Assembly: GCA_038030265.1 (NCBI GenBank)
Contig: CM075943.1
Span: 34,906,001 to 34,970,000, forward strand
Direction of reading: 5' to 3'
DNA length: 64,000 nt
From: Corythucha ciliata
Taxonomy: Eukaryota > Arthropoda > Insecta > Hemiptera > Tingidae
The notes beneath the pieces are model-generated. The model was given only the letters and a program-made list of their open reading frames with translations, did no database searches and had not been told where the DNA came from. The first letter of the stretch is position 1, and each line of letters starts with the position of its first letter. The translations under genes and the position numbers were made by a program. Of the stretch, positions 1 to 11,071 are shown piece by piece.

Positions 1-1480
1 CGAGTCCTTAAAAACCAGGATTGGTGCAGAAATAAGGCCAGAAAATTTATGCCGGGAAGTAGGCGAGGAGTGATTGCCGGGAGGGGGGTCGGGGGTCGAG
101 GAATTACCCGTGCAGCTCCCCCTTAAGGCTGTTGACGGTGCTTCCTCAACTTCGGTACACGATTTCTTTGTGGTGAAACCGAGATATTTCATGAAAATTG
201 GCACATAGCTATTTCTAACCAATTAAATTGTCAGAATGGGTTCACTTTTTGGAAAAAAAAATAATGAGGGGGGGTTCCCCCCGCAACGAAAGCTTCGGTA
301 CACGTTTTCTTGGACAAAAATGCAATATACTTTTTTTTTTTTTTTTTTTCGCGAATCTTTGAGGTTGCAAAATTGTCACTATGGATTCACTTTTTTCAAA
401 TTTCATTTTTTTTTTAAATTTTCATTTTTTAAAAATCGTAGCCTCGATAAAAATGTTTATTCTCACCGTATGTATTTGAGGAAATAGGTTGAAAATACAG
501 TCAAAATTTTTTAAAACGCATTCATCAACACTTTCTTATTGTTTTAAGAACTTATTCCTAATTAATAGCAATTTTGTTTGCGTTGAAATGAGGATTCCAC
601 CTCGTGGCGCTGTGCTGCGGCTAGTTTGAAAAGGTGGATTCTATACAATTATTCGTTGGACTCGAGATGCTACCAGCCCCCCTCTAACTTCACTATCATA
701 GCTACCCTACTTGTCCAACAAGCCAACAACTCCCTCAAGGTTACAGAAAGTATGTTTTTTTTTTTTTTTTTTTTTCCTTTCATGTCTTTTGAGTTTTGTA
801 GGCTGAAAAATACGTGAGGATCGTTTTCCGGGCTAGGCCGGCGAAACAATCTACCGTCTTCGGGAGTTGTTTCATTTTTTTGTTTTTTGCCTAAAAACAG
901 AACTCGCAGAATAAGAATAAAATAAGTTTAATACTGATTAACCCCTGCTCGAACCAATTGATTTTTAGCGTTCGAAGAACTCGTCGCTGGGGCTGATCCA
1001 ACAGGGGGGAGTATAATGGGGAAAACTACCCCCTCCCCCAGGATTTCAGGAAAGTTGATTTTTAAAGATAAAGAGAATATCACGACGATTTGCTGAGGAC
1101 AAGCGGTGGTTAAGAAGCTTATTTGTCAATTCTCTCATAAAAGTAAGGCTACTCCTTCCCTGCAATGCCAATTTTCTAGCCTCACCTTCTCATAAAGTCG
1201 TCAAACAATGTCATACCCTCAAACCTGACGCTTTTCTGACTTCTGGGATTTTCACATCAGGCAGAATCACAGAGCGCCGTTTCTGCTTCCAAATATTACA
1301 CTCTGGGATGTCGAGTGGTGTTTTTAAAGCAAGTTGTAGTCAAGGAAGCAGGTTACCAAACGGGGTAGTTGCGTTTTTGTCAGTAACGGTTGATATTCGG
1401 ACCATGGTAAATATGGTCTAGAATCACCTGCTTTATTTGTGCCACGTGGACCAAGTACACCAGGTATAGGTCTCACATCA
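1..1480. other. non-coding, repeat-like left end
   Basis: T-runs at 331-349 and 756-775 and short frames only; no gene recognised. A 19-20 base segment at 121-140 is repeated in reverse complement at 7764-7782, just outside the tandem array that lies between them. Confidence 0.5.
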
Positions 1481-1599
1481 ATCAAATCATATGTTTTTCT
1501 AGAGTGCAGCAAAGAGACAGGCCTCTTTTCTCACGACTTGGCGTGAAAGTCGTAGTTTTCTGCGCATACATATTCTTCTGCCGATAAATCACCAATGGG

Positions 1600-2340
1600 G
1601 AACTTGCACATTTTTCAATCACTGGTGTTTCTTGAAGAGGGTGCTTCAACAAGACAATTGCCCACATTAGACATTGAAATCAATCAAGGGTTTTTTTAGG
1701 CGAATTTTTTAAAATGTTGAGTGGGGGTTTGATTGCGTCAAAGGGCAGTTTGAAATGGATGGTGTTGGGAAGAGGGGGGAATACGCGTTTTCTGGGGTTT
1801 AATTTTTCTCAAGGTGACTAAATTTTCTATAGGTGCCGCAAATCACTGTCCTTCACCTGCGTCACGAGCAGTCCCAACCGCCATTGCGCTGGACCCAGTA
1901 CATTATTAATTGTTACTGGTCTGTGATTTTTGAGAATTCATAAACTTCAATTTCAAAATTAACTTGCTCTGCTGCTCTGGGGTGAGCAATCGGGAGCAAA
2001 GGACTGCTGGTGACGTCAGTCTCCACCCCTCCCGTGCGATGGGCAGGGGGAAATCTGCGGCACCTATAGTAAAGTTTAGTCACCTTGATTGTTTTTGTAA
2101 ACAAAACATTTTAGAGTTTCCTCAAATGCTTCAAAACTGCACATTGACGTCATTTTTCCCTCGTACCATCCATCCCCTCCTGAAGAACTTTGAAATTTAT
2201 TTAAAAATCACCAGAAGCACCAATCGGTCAGGTACTACTGTTAATATCCTTGTCCGCATGTGTCAATTCACCGGTATACTTTTCCCCCAAATCGGGCATT
2301 CATGCAAGTTTTCCATTCACAGTCAATAAATAATGAATCG
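1600..2340. repeat. host repeat copy carrying the left ~280 bp element
   Basis: The stretches 1600-1809 and 2088-2340 match 15351-15532 and 15533-15744 in the same orientation, apart from the inserted element at 1810-2087. On the minus strand both host copies retain a short similar peptide (PLQETP, then KCASSPL), so the host repeat is probably part of an older element with a decayed reading frame of unknown identity. Confidence 0.7.
1810..2087 (+). mobile_element. ~280 bp inverted-repeat element, copy 1
   Basis: Ends are CAAGGTGACTAAA and its complement, with an inner GGTGCCGCA on both sides, giving terminal inverted repeats of about 40 bases. The left flank is ATTTTTCT (1802-1809); the right flank has lost about 7 bases. 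An empty version of the site at 15525-15532 has ATTTTTCT once, so the target duplication is 8 bp, as in hAT and P superfamilies. No reading frame inside, so non-autonomous. Orientation is opposite to copies 2 and 3. Confidence 0.85.
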
Positions 2341-2904
2341 TAATCGTAGTTTCAAGGGGTAGTTTTGATCAATTGTCGTTTTTACAGTCATTATCCAAAG
2401 CACTAACAGTGCTAGCTAATTCGACGTACACTGCCCAAATTTCGAATTTATCGGTAGAAACAGTACAATTGTCAAATAGTCAATAATTATTATCTACCGT
2501 AAAAATTATCAGGTTTGGTATGACAGTCTAATTTTCCGACGTGTACTCAGTCAAAGAAAAATAATTCTTTCTGACGGCAACTTGATCGTTTCCTTGGGCT
2601 TGTTTTCCAGGCGTTATGCTGCCTAAAATCTATATCTCGGGAAAATGACTGACACAATAATAATGTCATCTTATTTATTGCACTCCTATTTCGTATACAC
2701 TACGACTTGAAGAGAAATTGGTACGTTTCTGATTTCAATGGGGACCGTGCAAAGTGCGCGCTGCGCCAACTAGCGGTGACCTCTACGATTTGTGTACACT
2801 AACAAACTAATCAGTCTTGTGTATTTCCAATCAAGACACTATTTTTATTTTCGTTATTGACATTTTTTCCTCATTTACAGTAATTTATTTGAATTTTCCT
2901 CCCA

Positions 2905-3034
2905 ATGGTAATTAGTTCGGTTGTGGGTTGCCACAACGCGCGAGAAAATTGTCGCGTGAAAGTTGTCGTTCCCTGAATAAACCCAACGAGAAGGAGCGGC
3001 GAGAGCGATGGATAAAAGCCGTCAACCGCAAGAA
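2905..3034 (+). pseudogene. THAP-domain exon 1, frameshifted (unit 1)
   Basis: From ATG at 2905 the frame gives VVGCHNARENCRVKVVVP and a stop at 2974. A one-step frame change gives NEKERRERWIKAVNRKK, ending at a good GTAAGT donor (3035). The order GC-x-N, hydrophobic strand, then RWIKAV resembles a THAP zinc finger, the DNA-binding domain of P-element transposases and host regulators. The first zinc cysteine is replaced (SSVVGC) and the frame is broken, so it is a relic. The frame on the other strand is a shadow. Confidence 0.6.
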
Positions 3035-3446
3035 GTAAGTACCCTCTTTTCGCTTGTAGCATACGTTAAATGAAATGGCAAGGAAGTTACGTTCCTTGTC
3101 TTTTGTTTCATTGCTATAAGGTCACCTGCACAAAATGCCTCAAGTTTTGCGTTGCCTTAATCCGAGCCAACCGGAGTGATTGGCCGCGTTGCAAAACTTC
3201 TGACTTGTTCAGCGCTTAATGAGCACTTAGTCTTTTGCCGTTGCAAAACTGTCAATCTGGCTCAGCGCTGAGTATAAGTGTTTAAAATCCAACAAAACAC
3301 GTCCCATCGCGGTAGAAATCACCCTTGCAAAACTCCATAAGCGCTTATAATTCTACACTTCAGCGCTTGAACACGAGCCCCGAGTTTTGTAACGCAACCA
3401 TTTTCAACATGCATATCTCTAAATCTTCTTTTATTTAATTTTTTTG

Positions 3447-3646
3447 AGCGCTGATGGAAGCCTTGGGTTCCGGCAACGTTTTTGCGGGTTGCCCATGGTT
3501 GCCAGCATTTCGTTTGGGTAAGGTCCTCAAACATCCTGAACCACTCACCATACGTTCATACCATCTTCCCTGAGGCGTACAAGAAGCGACCTGGATCTCG
3601 ACTGATGGGAGAAAAGATGAAGGATATCTCACGAAAGCTCCTCTAA
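3447..3646 (+). pseudogene. THAP-protein exon 2 (unit 1)
   Basis: An open frame ends at TAA 3644-3646 and reads CQHFVWVRSS, then HSPYVHTIFPEAYKKRPGS. This resembles the second half of THAP proteins (C-x2-H-F followed by a Y-V-P-x-I-F-P box), although the C-x2-H spacing is one residue short. AATAAA lies 218 bases after the stop, so the unit looks like a compact two-exon gene copy. The acceptor is not clear; the start given is approximate. Confidence 0.5.
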
Positions 3647-3948
3647 CACCCCGTCATTGGATCTATCACTTCCGAAGAGGGGTCTTTTATTCGTCCTTCG
3701 ACGTCAGCAGCAACAACAATTATCTCTGACACTATCGAACACGAAACCGGAGTGATATTTATTCATGTGGGATGCCAGTGTGATGGAGTTTGATGACACG
3801 TTCTTTGAGTTTACATGTTGTTTCATTCATGTAACAACTGTAAACGCAAGCATTGGGGCTGCCAATAAAATCCACTAATCCTTTCCTACAAAACTATTTT
3901 ATTCACACTCCGTGTGAGATAGGCATCGGTCCCCTACTATAAACATTT

Positions 3949-4086
3949 GGCCTTCATTCATAGTCGTCACTTATGCTGAGTATTTGCTTATTTCGATTCA
4001 AAACAGACGACTCACTAACTAGAACGACCGGATTGAAGCCGTTTAAGCAAATACTCAGCTTGAGTGACGACTATACGAATACGGCC
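3949..4086. mobile_element. ~138 bp hairpin miniature element (unit 1)
   Basis: The ends are inverted: GGCC, a short spacer, then ATAGTCGTCACT at the left and its complement with GAATACGGCC at the right. The arms are about 45 bases with a short loop. A related copy lies at 34266-34402. It sits inside the tandem unit, after the THAP mini-gene. Confidence 0.75.
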
Positions 4087-4516
4087 CTGTACTTTCCAAA
4101 ACTGGATAGAGATAATTCTGGCTACCTGGAAGATAATATGATACTTGTTGACCAATTTCAAGGGATAGTAAGATCACTACGCGATTACTGCAATGAACTT
4201 ACTTGATACTTCTTGAAAAGAAAACTGATCTCAGGTTTAGCAACCTTTTTCTCCGAACTTTTCCCCTAATATAACTCTGTAATTAATTTTAACATTACAG
4301 ACACTCCATTACGAAAGCTCGTTGATAGCTTCAGGAGGAAGTTTATAATCGGAAATTGTCTAAATCTGAGATTTTCTTCGGTTGCCGTACCAAACTCTAT
4401 TGAAATCTTGATGACTACCGGCGTTCGTTATTGTACCTAAACTTACAGCTCTTCCCCTAGAGCGCTCTTTTTCTTATCTTTGCACGGTCCCCATTAGAGC
4501 ATCACTAGACACTGGC

Positions 4517-4797
4517 CAAGGTGACTAAACTTTACTATAAGTGCCGCAGATTTCCCCCTGTCCATCTGACGGGAGGGGTAGAGACTGACGTCACCAGCAG
4601 TCCTTTGCTCCCGATTGCTCACACTAGAGCAAGTTAATTTTGAAATTGAAGTTTATGATTTCTCAAAAATCACAACCCAATAACAATTAATAATGTACTG
4701 GGTCCAGCACAAAAGCGGTTGGGACTGCTCGTGACGTAGGTGAAGGACAGTAATGGCCGAAAATCTGCGGCACCTATAGTAAAGTTTAGTCACCTTG
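4517..4797 (-). mobile_element. ~280 bp inverted-repeat element, copy 2 (hybrid)
   Basis: Same family. It is flanked on the left by ACACTGGC (4509-4516) and on the right by ATTTTTCT (4798-4805), the two different target duplications of copies 3 and 1. Its interior matches copy 3, while its right ~40 bases match the right end of copy 1. It is therefore a recombination product, not an independent insertion. Confidence 0.85.
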
Positions 4798-5621
4798 ATT
4801 TTTCTTGTTATTTGTAAACAAAACATTTTAGAGTTTCCTCAAATGCTTCAAAACTGCACATTGACGTCATTTTTCCCTCGTACCATCCATCCCCTCCTGA
4901 AGAACTTTGTAATTTATTTAAAAATCACCAGAAGCACCAATCGGTCAGGTACTACTGTTAATATCCTTGTCCGCATGTGTCAATTCACCGGTATACTTTT
5001 CCCCCAAATCGGGCATTCATGCAAGTTTTCCATTCACAGTCAAGAAATAATGAATCGTAATCGTAGTTTCAAGGGATAGTTTTGATCAATTGTCATTTTT
5101 ACAGTCATTATCCAAAGCACTAACAGCGCTAGCTAATTCGACGTACACTGCCCAAATTTCGAATTTATCGGTAGAAACAGTACAATTGTCAAATAGTCAA
5201 TAACTATTATATACCGTAAAAATTATCAGGTTTGGTATGACAGTCTAATTTTCCGACGTGTACTCAGTCAAAGAAAAATAATTCTTTCTGACGGCAACTT
5301 GATCGTTTCCTTGGGCTTGTTTTCCAGGCGTTATGCTGCCTAAAATCTATATCTCGGGAAAATGACTGACACAATAATAATGTCATCTTATTTATTGCAC
5401 TCCTATTTCGTATACACTACGACTTGAAGAGAAATTGGTACGTTTCTGATTTCAATGGGGACCGTGCAAAGTGCGCGCTGCGCCAACTAGCGGTGACCTC
5501 TACGATTTGTGTACACTAACAAACTAATCAGTCTTGTGTATTTCCAATCAAGACACTATTTTTATTTTCGTTATTGACATTTTTTCCTCATTTACAGTAA
5601 TTTATTTGAATTTTCCTCCCA

Positions 5622-5751
5622 ATGGTAATTAGTTCGGTTGTGGGTTGCCACAACGCGCGAGAAAATTGTCGCGTGAAAGTTGTCGTTCCCTGAATAAACC
5701 CAACGAGAAGGAGCGGCGAGAGCGATGGATAAAAGCCGTCAACCGCAAGAA
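5622..5751 (+). pseudogene. THAP-domain exon 1, frameshifted (unit 2)
   Basis: Copy of the exon at 2905-3034, shifted by 2,717 bases, with the same Cys loss, the same frameshift and the same GTAAGT donor at 5752. The damage therefore predates the duplication. Confidence 0.6.
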
Positions 5752-6163
5752 GTAAGTACCCTCTTTTCGCTTGTAGCATACGTTAAATGAAATGGCAAGG
5801 AAGTTACGTTCCTTGTCTTTTGTTTCATTGCTATAAGGTCACCTGCACAAAATGCCTCAAGTTTTGCGTTGCCTTAATCCGAGCCAACCGGAGTGATTGG
5901 CCGCGTTGCAAAACTTCTGACTTGTTCAGCGCTTAATGAGCACTTAGTCTTTTGCCGTTGCAAAACTGTCAATCTGGCTCAGCGCTGAGTATAAGTGTTT
6001 AAAATCCAACAAAACACGTCCCATCGCGATAGAAATCACCCTTGCAAAACTCCATAAGCGCTTATAATTCTACACTTCAGCGCTTGAACACGAGCCCCGA
6101 GTTTTGTAACGCAACCATTTTCAACATGCATATCTCTAAATCTTCTTTTATTTAATTTTTTTG

Positions 6164-6363
6164 AGCGCTGATGGAAGCCTTGGGTTCCGGCAACGTTTTT
6201 GCGGGTTGCCCATGGTTGCCAGCATTTCGTTTGGGTAAGGTCCTCAAACATCCTGAACCACTCACCATACGTTCATACCATCTTCCCTGAGGCGTACAAG
6301 AAGCGACCTGGATCTCGACTGATGGGAGAAAAGATGAAGGATATCTCACGAAAGCTCCTCTAA
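6164..6363 (+). pseudogene. THAP-protein exon 2 (unit 2)
   Basis: Copy of 3447-3646, with the stop TAA at 6361-6363 and AATAAA at 6581-6586. No coding differences from unit 1 were noticed. Confidence 0.5.
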
Positions 6364-6665
6364 CACCCCGTCATTGGATCTATCACTTCCGAAGAGGGGT
6401 CTTTTATTCGTCCTTCGACGTCAGCAGCAACAACAATTATCTCTGACACTATCGAACACGAAACCGGAGTGATATTTATTCATGTGGGATGCCAGTGTGA
6501 TGGAGTTTGATGACACGTTCTTTGAGTTTACATGTTGTTTCATTCATGTAACTACTGTAAACGCAAGCATTGGGGCTGCCAATAAAATCCACTAATCCTT
6601 TCCTACAAAACTATTTTATTCACACTCCGTGTGAGATAGGCATCGGTCCCCTACTATAAACATTT

Positions 6666-6803
6666 GGCCTTCATTCATAGTCGTCACTTATGCTGAGTAT
6701 TTGCTTATTTCGATTCAAAACAGACGACTCACTAACTAGAACGACCGGATTGAAGCCGTTTAAGCAAATACTCAGCTTGAGTGACGACTATACGAATACG
6801 GCC
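6666..6803. mobile_element. ~138 bp hairpin miniature element (unit 2)
   Basis: Second copy created by the tandem duplication; same ends and loop as 3949-4086. Confidence 0.75.
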
Positions 6804-7233
6804 CTGTACTTTCCAAAACTGGATAGAGATAATTCTGGCTACCTGGAAGATAATATGATACTTGTTGACCAATTTCAAGGGATAGTAAGATCACTACGCG
6901 ATTACTGCAATGAACTTACTTGATACTTCTTGAAAAGAAAACTGATCTCAGGTTTAGCAACCTTTTTCTCCGAACTTTTCCCCTAATATAACTCTGTAAT
7001 TAATTTTAACATTACAGACACTCCATTACGAAAGCTTGTTGATAGCTTCAGGAGGAAGTTTATAATCGGAAATTGTCTAAATCTGAGATTTTCTTCGGTT
7101 GCCGTACCAAACTCTATTGAAATCTTGATGACTACCGGCGTTCGTTATTGTACCTAAACTTACAGCTCTTCCCCTAGAGCGCTCTTTTTCTTATCTTTGC
7201 ACGGTCCCCATTAGAGCATCACTAGACACTGGC

Positions 7234-7514
7234 CAAGGTGACTAAACTTTACTATAAGTGCCGCAGATTTCCCCCTGTCCATCTGACGGGAGGGGTAGAG
7301 ACTGACGTCACCAGCAGTCCTTTGCTCCCGATTGCTCACACTAGAGCAAGTTAATTTTGAAATTGAAGTTTATGATTTCTCAAAAATCACAACCCAATAA
7401 CAATTAATAATGTACTGGGTCCAGCACAAAAGCGGTTGGGACTGCTCGTGACGTAGGTGAAGGACAGTAATGGCCGAAGATCTGCGGCACCTATAGAAAG
7501 TTTAGTCACCTTTG
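7234..7514 (-). mobile_element. ~280 bp inverted-repeat element, copy 3
   Basis: Complete copy flanked by perfect 8 bp direct repeats ACACTGGC at 7226-7233 and 7515-7522. The right end reads GTCACCTTTG, one base longer than in the other copies. Confidence 0.87.
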
Positions 7515-7522
7515 ACACTGGC

Positions 7523-8590
7523 TGAGGCATTATCGTTATCAGATCACACTTCACTTGTAATAAACTCGCGGGGTCAAGGGCACTTCTGACAGTTCTGACT
7601 CAAAAAGATACCTAGATGCGAAAATGTTCAAATATCAGGGCTTGAAGTAAGAAGTTAGGAAAACGAATTCTGGTGTGTAGTTTTTGTACTAAAATTTCCC
7701 ATTTTAATTTTTTCCCCGCGATGTACAGCGCCATCTCTTGTCTCAGGGTGATTTTCAAAGCTTCACCGTCAACAGCCTTAAGACCTTTTCATCAACTTCT
7801 TTAACCAAGATCAACGAATCGTGATTACGATGTAAACAATTTCATCAGAATTCATATGGGTTGCTATTGGGAAAGGACTCGGCAGGTTACGATCGAGTTG
7901 GCATTGCATTGTTATCTATTCCTGGTTGCCCCGTTCATGTAATTTCTACATTGGAAGCTTGCTGCTAATCGGTTTTTTTTCAATAACTCAGTCTTGATGG
8001 CTTTGTAGGCATCAAAATTACGTAAAATGGAACTTAAGTGACTACGCTGGGGGATTATCGAAGGAAGGATCGCCGCTATCTAAAAAAAATGAAAGTAAAT
8101 CAGTGCCGGTCCTTGCTCGTGAGTATCCTATCGCTCAACATTTGACATCTTGTCATCAATAAAAATCGGGCAACTTATTTCAATCGTAGTGTCCTTTCTA
8201 GTACAAAGGTTCATTAGTGGAAATTCTACAGACGCCCGTCATTTCCCGGCGATGTCGAGCTTGGGTAATGTAAATTACCTCGTTGACGTGGTGAGTGCAT
8301 TCACACAAGAGGAATTGCGCGATTTGAAATCACTTGAACCGCAACACGTCGACAGAAGTGGCTTAGTTAGTACTTCGGGAGTTCGGAATGCCGGAGACAA
8401 GGGCTTTCTGATGACAAGAGTGAGTTTTCCGTTGTTATTCAAGAAAAAAGGCCAGTTCACAATTTAATTTATTGACGGTACGGGAACGTAAATGCGAATG
8501 GGTGACAGTAGTCGGACCAGACCAATCGTTTCATTTCAAACCCTTTCACGTTACTATCCCGTCAATTTTGAAGTGGCTTAACTTCTAACT
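7523..8590. other. repeat-derived stretch with unrecognised ORF
   Basis: 7782-7873 is half of a Harbinger-like miniature element (family at 48.5-49.2 kb). At 8252-8419 an open frame from ATG (MSSLGNVNYLVDVVSAF) ends at a possible GTGAGT donor (8420). It has no domain I recognise and no partner exon was found, so I do not call a gene. Confidence 0.35.
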
Positions 8591-8600
8591 AGCGCGTTAG

Positions 8601-8767
8601 GCTCGTTTCACATATACGAGGTTTCTCGCGGCGCGGTTTTGGCTGCCGCGTATTGACCACGTACACCTTTAAACACGTGCGGTACATATTACTTGGTTCG
8701 ATGAGAAAGCGCATTCACGCGGATTACACGCGGGGGCCTCGTGAAACCGTGTTTGTGTGAAAAGAGC
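8601..8767. mobile_element. ~167 bp miniature inverted-repeat element
   Basis: Left end GCTCGTTTCACA followed by ACGAGGTTTC; the right end gives GCTCTTTTCACA and ACACGGTTTC in complement. This is an imperfect terminal inverted repeat of about 35 bases with no reading frame. The target duplication is unclear. Confidence 0.55.
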
Positions 8768-8833
8768 GTTGGGAAATGCTTAACGTAGAATGTCCACGTG
8801 CTCCTTTTATAGTGCTGAAGAAGATTACCTCAC

Positions 8834-8915
8834 CCTGATGCTTGGAAAAGAATCTGAAGAAGGATACACGGTACTTTCCAGCCCTCGAGTAGCACCCAAC
8901 AAACGCGTAGTTCAT
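8834..8915 (-). pseudogene. THAP-domain exon fragment
   Basis: Minus-strand ATG at 8915 opens MNYAFVGCYSRAGKYRVSFF and RFFSKHQ, then a GTGAGG donor (8828-8833). The order hydrophobic-GC, then VSFFRF, is that of a THAP zinc finger start. The first cysteine is missing (NYAFVGC). It is a different subtype from the one at 2905 and is probably a relic. Confidence 0.5.
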
Positions 8916-9289
8916 CGCGGCATTCCGTTCTTTTTGGATCGGTCGAATAAACGCCATTTGTGTATTATAGAATAAAAAGACCACGTTTTGATGATTCTCT
9001 AGTCAAAATTCATTTTCCAAGTAACTTAAGGACAAGACTTCTTGGCCGAGCGATGTGGGGAATACACATTCTGTTCTGGCTCAGTGACTGAAAACCGGAA
9101 GAAACTATCTCCGTCTGTGGATCAATTGCTTACAATAGACCTAAATTTCAGCTCATAAAACATAAAACAACTTTTGGAACGTTAAAATTGGGTAAATATA
9201 AATAAATCACTCAATACTGTGATAAATTTGGGGTAACCAGGAAAGGTAATATAACCCAACACTTATCTCGTGTCCGTTCCCGATTGACA

Positions 9290-9885
9290 ATACGTCGGGG
9301 AAGTTTCGACTCATAATAAACCTTATCACCTTATCATCAACCCCTAGGACAGTTTGACATTATTGATACAAATCCCACGTTTTAAGGCAGTTCAGTATTT
9401 TTCACATATTTTTTAAGTTTCTCTACGTAATAATTAGTGTCGGGAAGACCTGATTCGCAATCGACAGGGGCTACTTGATTTTTTGAATCCGTCCGGCTTC
9501 AGATGAACATTATTTTCCTCACCTCTCTCTAGAATTCTAGATAACCAAAATGGCTTTTCACTCCGGCGCAGCTCACGGTAAAAACACTTCGTGTAGTCAA
9601 ATTGAATCGTTTATTTATGAGTTGATTGTAATAAATTATGCTTTTGAAGTCATAACAGACGTGTTCGACACATTTACACCCTCCAGAGACCACCGTCAAA
9701 AGCACACGAATGTCGGGTTTGGTTTCTTCCGGGATTAGTCGAAATTGATGACTTTCGGGTGACAAGCAAACTCGAGACACAGGGTACGGTGTACAGCACT
9801 TGTGAAACTGTGAGTATCACCATCACCCATGAAAACTTATTTTCTGGCCGTTGAGCTCACTACACTGTGTGTGTAGTGAATACGA
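9290..9885 (+). repeat. left arm of a long palindrome
   Basis: Near-identical reverse complement of 10316-11039, with a handful of differences noticed by eye. It contains a 62-codon frame (MAFHSGAAHGKNTS start) that is also open in the other arm but broken at about 58.2 kb. The arm lacks the 140 bp insertion present in the right arm. Confidence 0.9.
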
Positions 9886-10315
9886 TGGGGAAGCGAGGTT
9901 CGATTTTTCAAAGGTAATTCGACTCATAACAAATAAGAAGGTTAGAACCCACCTCACCCCCTTTCAATGTTTAGAAGAAGTAAGGAGGAGTCTAGTCTCC
10001 AACTTCTGCCGTTTCGTTTAGATATTTTTTGTGTTGGTTAAAGTGAATAGTCCCTCGCCTTTTTATTTATTTATTTTTTCAGAGATTAGAAAAATGGCTC
10101 GTGAACTTGGTGCCCGGCGAAGTAAAGGCTCACAAAGAAGGAGAAGCCAGCGTTAAAAAAAAACATGTTGATATTGTTCTACTATGATCGTTGTAGATTG
10201 CAGTCATCGCAGAAAAACTGTAGCGGCTGAATTGAATACGAATATGTCAAAGAAGAAAGGGCAGTCGTTTCTGGTACACCGAACACTGAATCCCACCAAA
10301 AACTAAAAAAAAAAC
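9886..10315. other. spacer of the long palindrome
   Basis: About 430 bases. A short frame MARELGARRSKGSQRRRSQR at 10094-10156 is basic but too short to call. From about 10163 the sequence matches 57769 onward, so the repeat extends further on this side. 9889-9925 is also complementary to 11038-11075. Confidence 0.5.
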
Positions 10316-11039
10316 ACACACAGTGTAGTGAGCTCAACGGCCAGAAAATAAGTTTTCATGGGTGATGGTGATACTCACAGTTTCACAAGTGCTGTAAACC
10401 GTACCCTGTGTCTCGAGTTCGCTTGTCACCCGAAAGTCATCAATTTCGACTAATCCCGGAAGAAACCAAACCCGACATTCGTGTGCTTTTGACGGTGGTC
10501 TCTGGATAGTGTAAATGTGTCGAACACGTCTGTTATGACTTCAAAAGCATAATTTATTATAATCAACTCATAAATGAACGATTCAATTTGACTACACGAA
10601 GTGTTTTTACCGTGAGCTGCACCGGAGTGAAAAGACATTTTGGTTATCTAGAATTCTAGAGAGAGGTGAGGAAAATAATGTTCGTCAGAAGCCGGACGGA
10701 TTCAAAAAATCAAGTAGCCCCTGTCGATTGCGAATCTGGGGGCCTATTCTCTAACAACAAGCAATATTTTTTTCGCCAGCCATGTGTTTATTTCATTCAT
10801 TTGTTTGAAGAAAATCAATGAAATAAACATATGACTTCGAAAAAGCTATTGCTTCGGAGTTAGAGAATAAGCCCCCAGGTCTTCCCGACACTAATTATTA
10901 CGTAGAGAAACTTAAAAAATATGTGAAAAACACTGAACTGCCTTAAAACATGGGATTTGTATCAATAATGTCAAACTGTCCTAGGGGTTGATGATAAGGT
11001 GATAAGATTTATTATGAGTCGAAACTTCCCCGACGTATT
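10316..11039 (-). repeat. right arm of a long palindrome
   Basis: Reverse complement of 9290-9885 plus a 140 bp insertion. Also matches 57769-58492 in the same orientation at visibly lower identity. Confidence 0.9.
10737..10876. mobile_element. ~140 bp hairpin element inserted in the palindrome arm
   Basis: Ends GGGGGCCTATTCTCTAAC and its complement GTTAGAGAATAAGCCCCC. The two paralogous sites (left arm near 9450; third copy near 58337) read straight through, so the insertion boundaries are directly visible. Confidence 0.85.
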
Positions 11040-11071
11040 ACCTTTGAAAAATCGAACCTCGCTTCCCCATC

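Larger units (their letters stand above)
2088..7233. repeat. 2,717 bp tandem duplication
   Basis: 2101-4516 reappears at 4818-7233 with a constant offset of 2,717 bases and only about ten single-base differences noticed by eye. Each unit carries the same broken THAP mini-gene, the same AATAAA (3864-3869 and 6581-6586) and the same nested ~138 bp hairpin element. The near identity implies a very recent duplication, or an assembly artefact joining two haplotypes. Confidence 0.93.

Noticed and set aside
2871..3062. Minus-strand 63-codon frame, present twice
   Set aside because: Antisense of the THAP exon; its duplication follows from the 2.7 kb tandem repeat.
9550..9738. 62-codon frame in the palindrome as a gene
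   Set aside because: The same frame is open in both arms simply because they are near identical, and it is broken in the third copy; no homology recognised.
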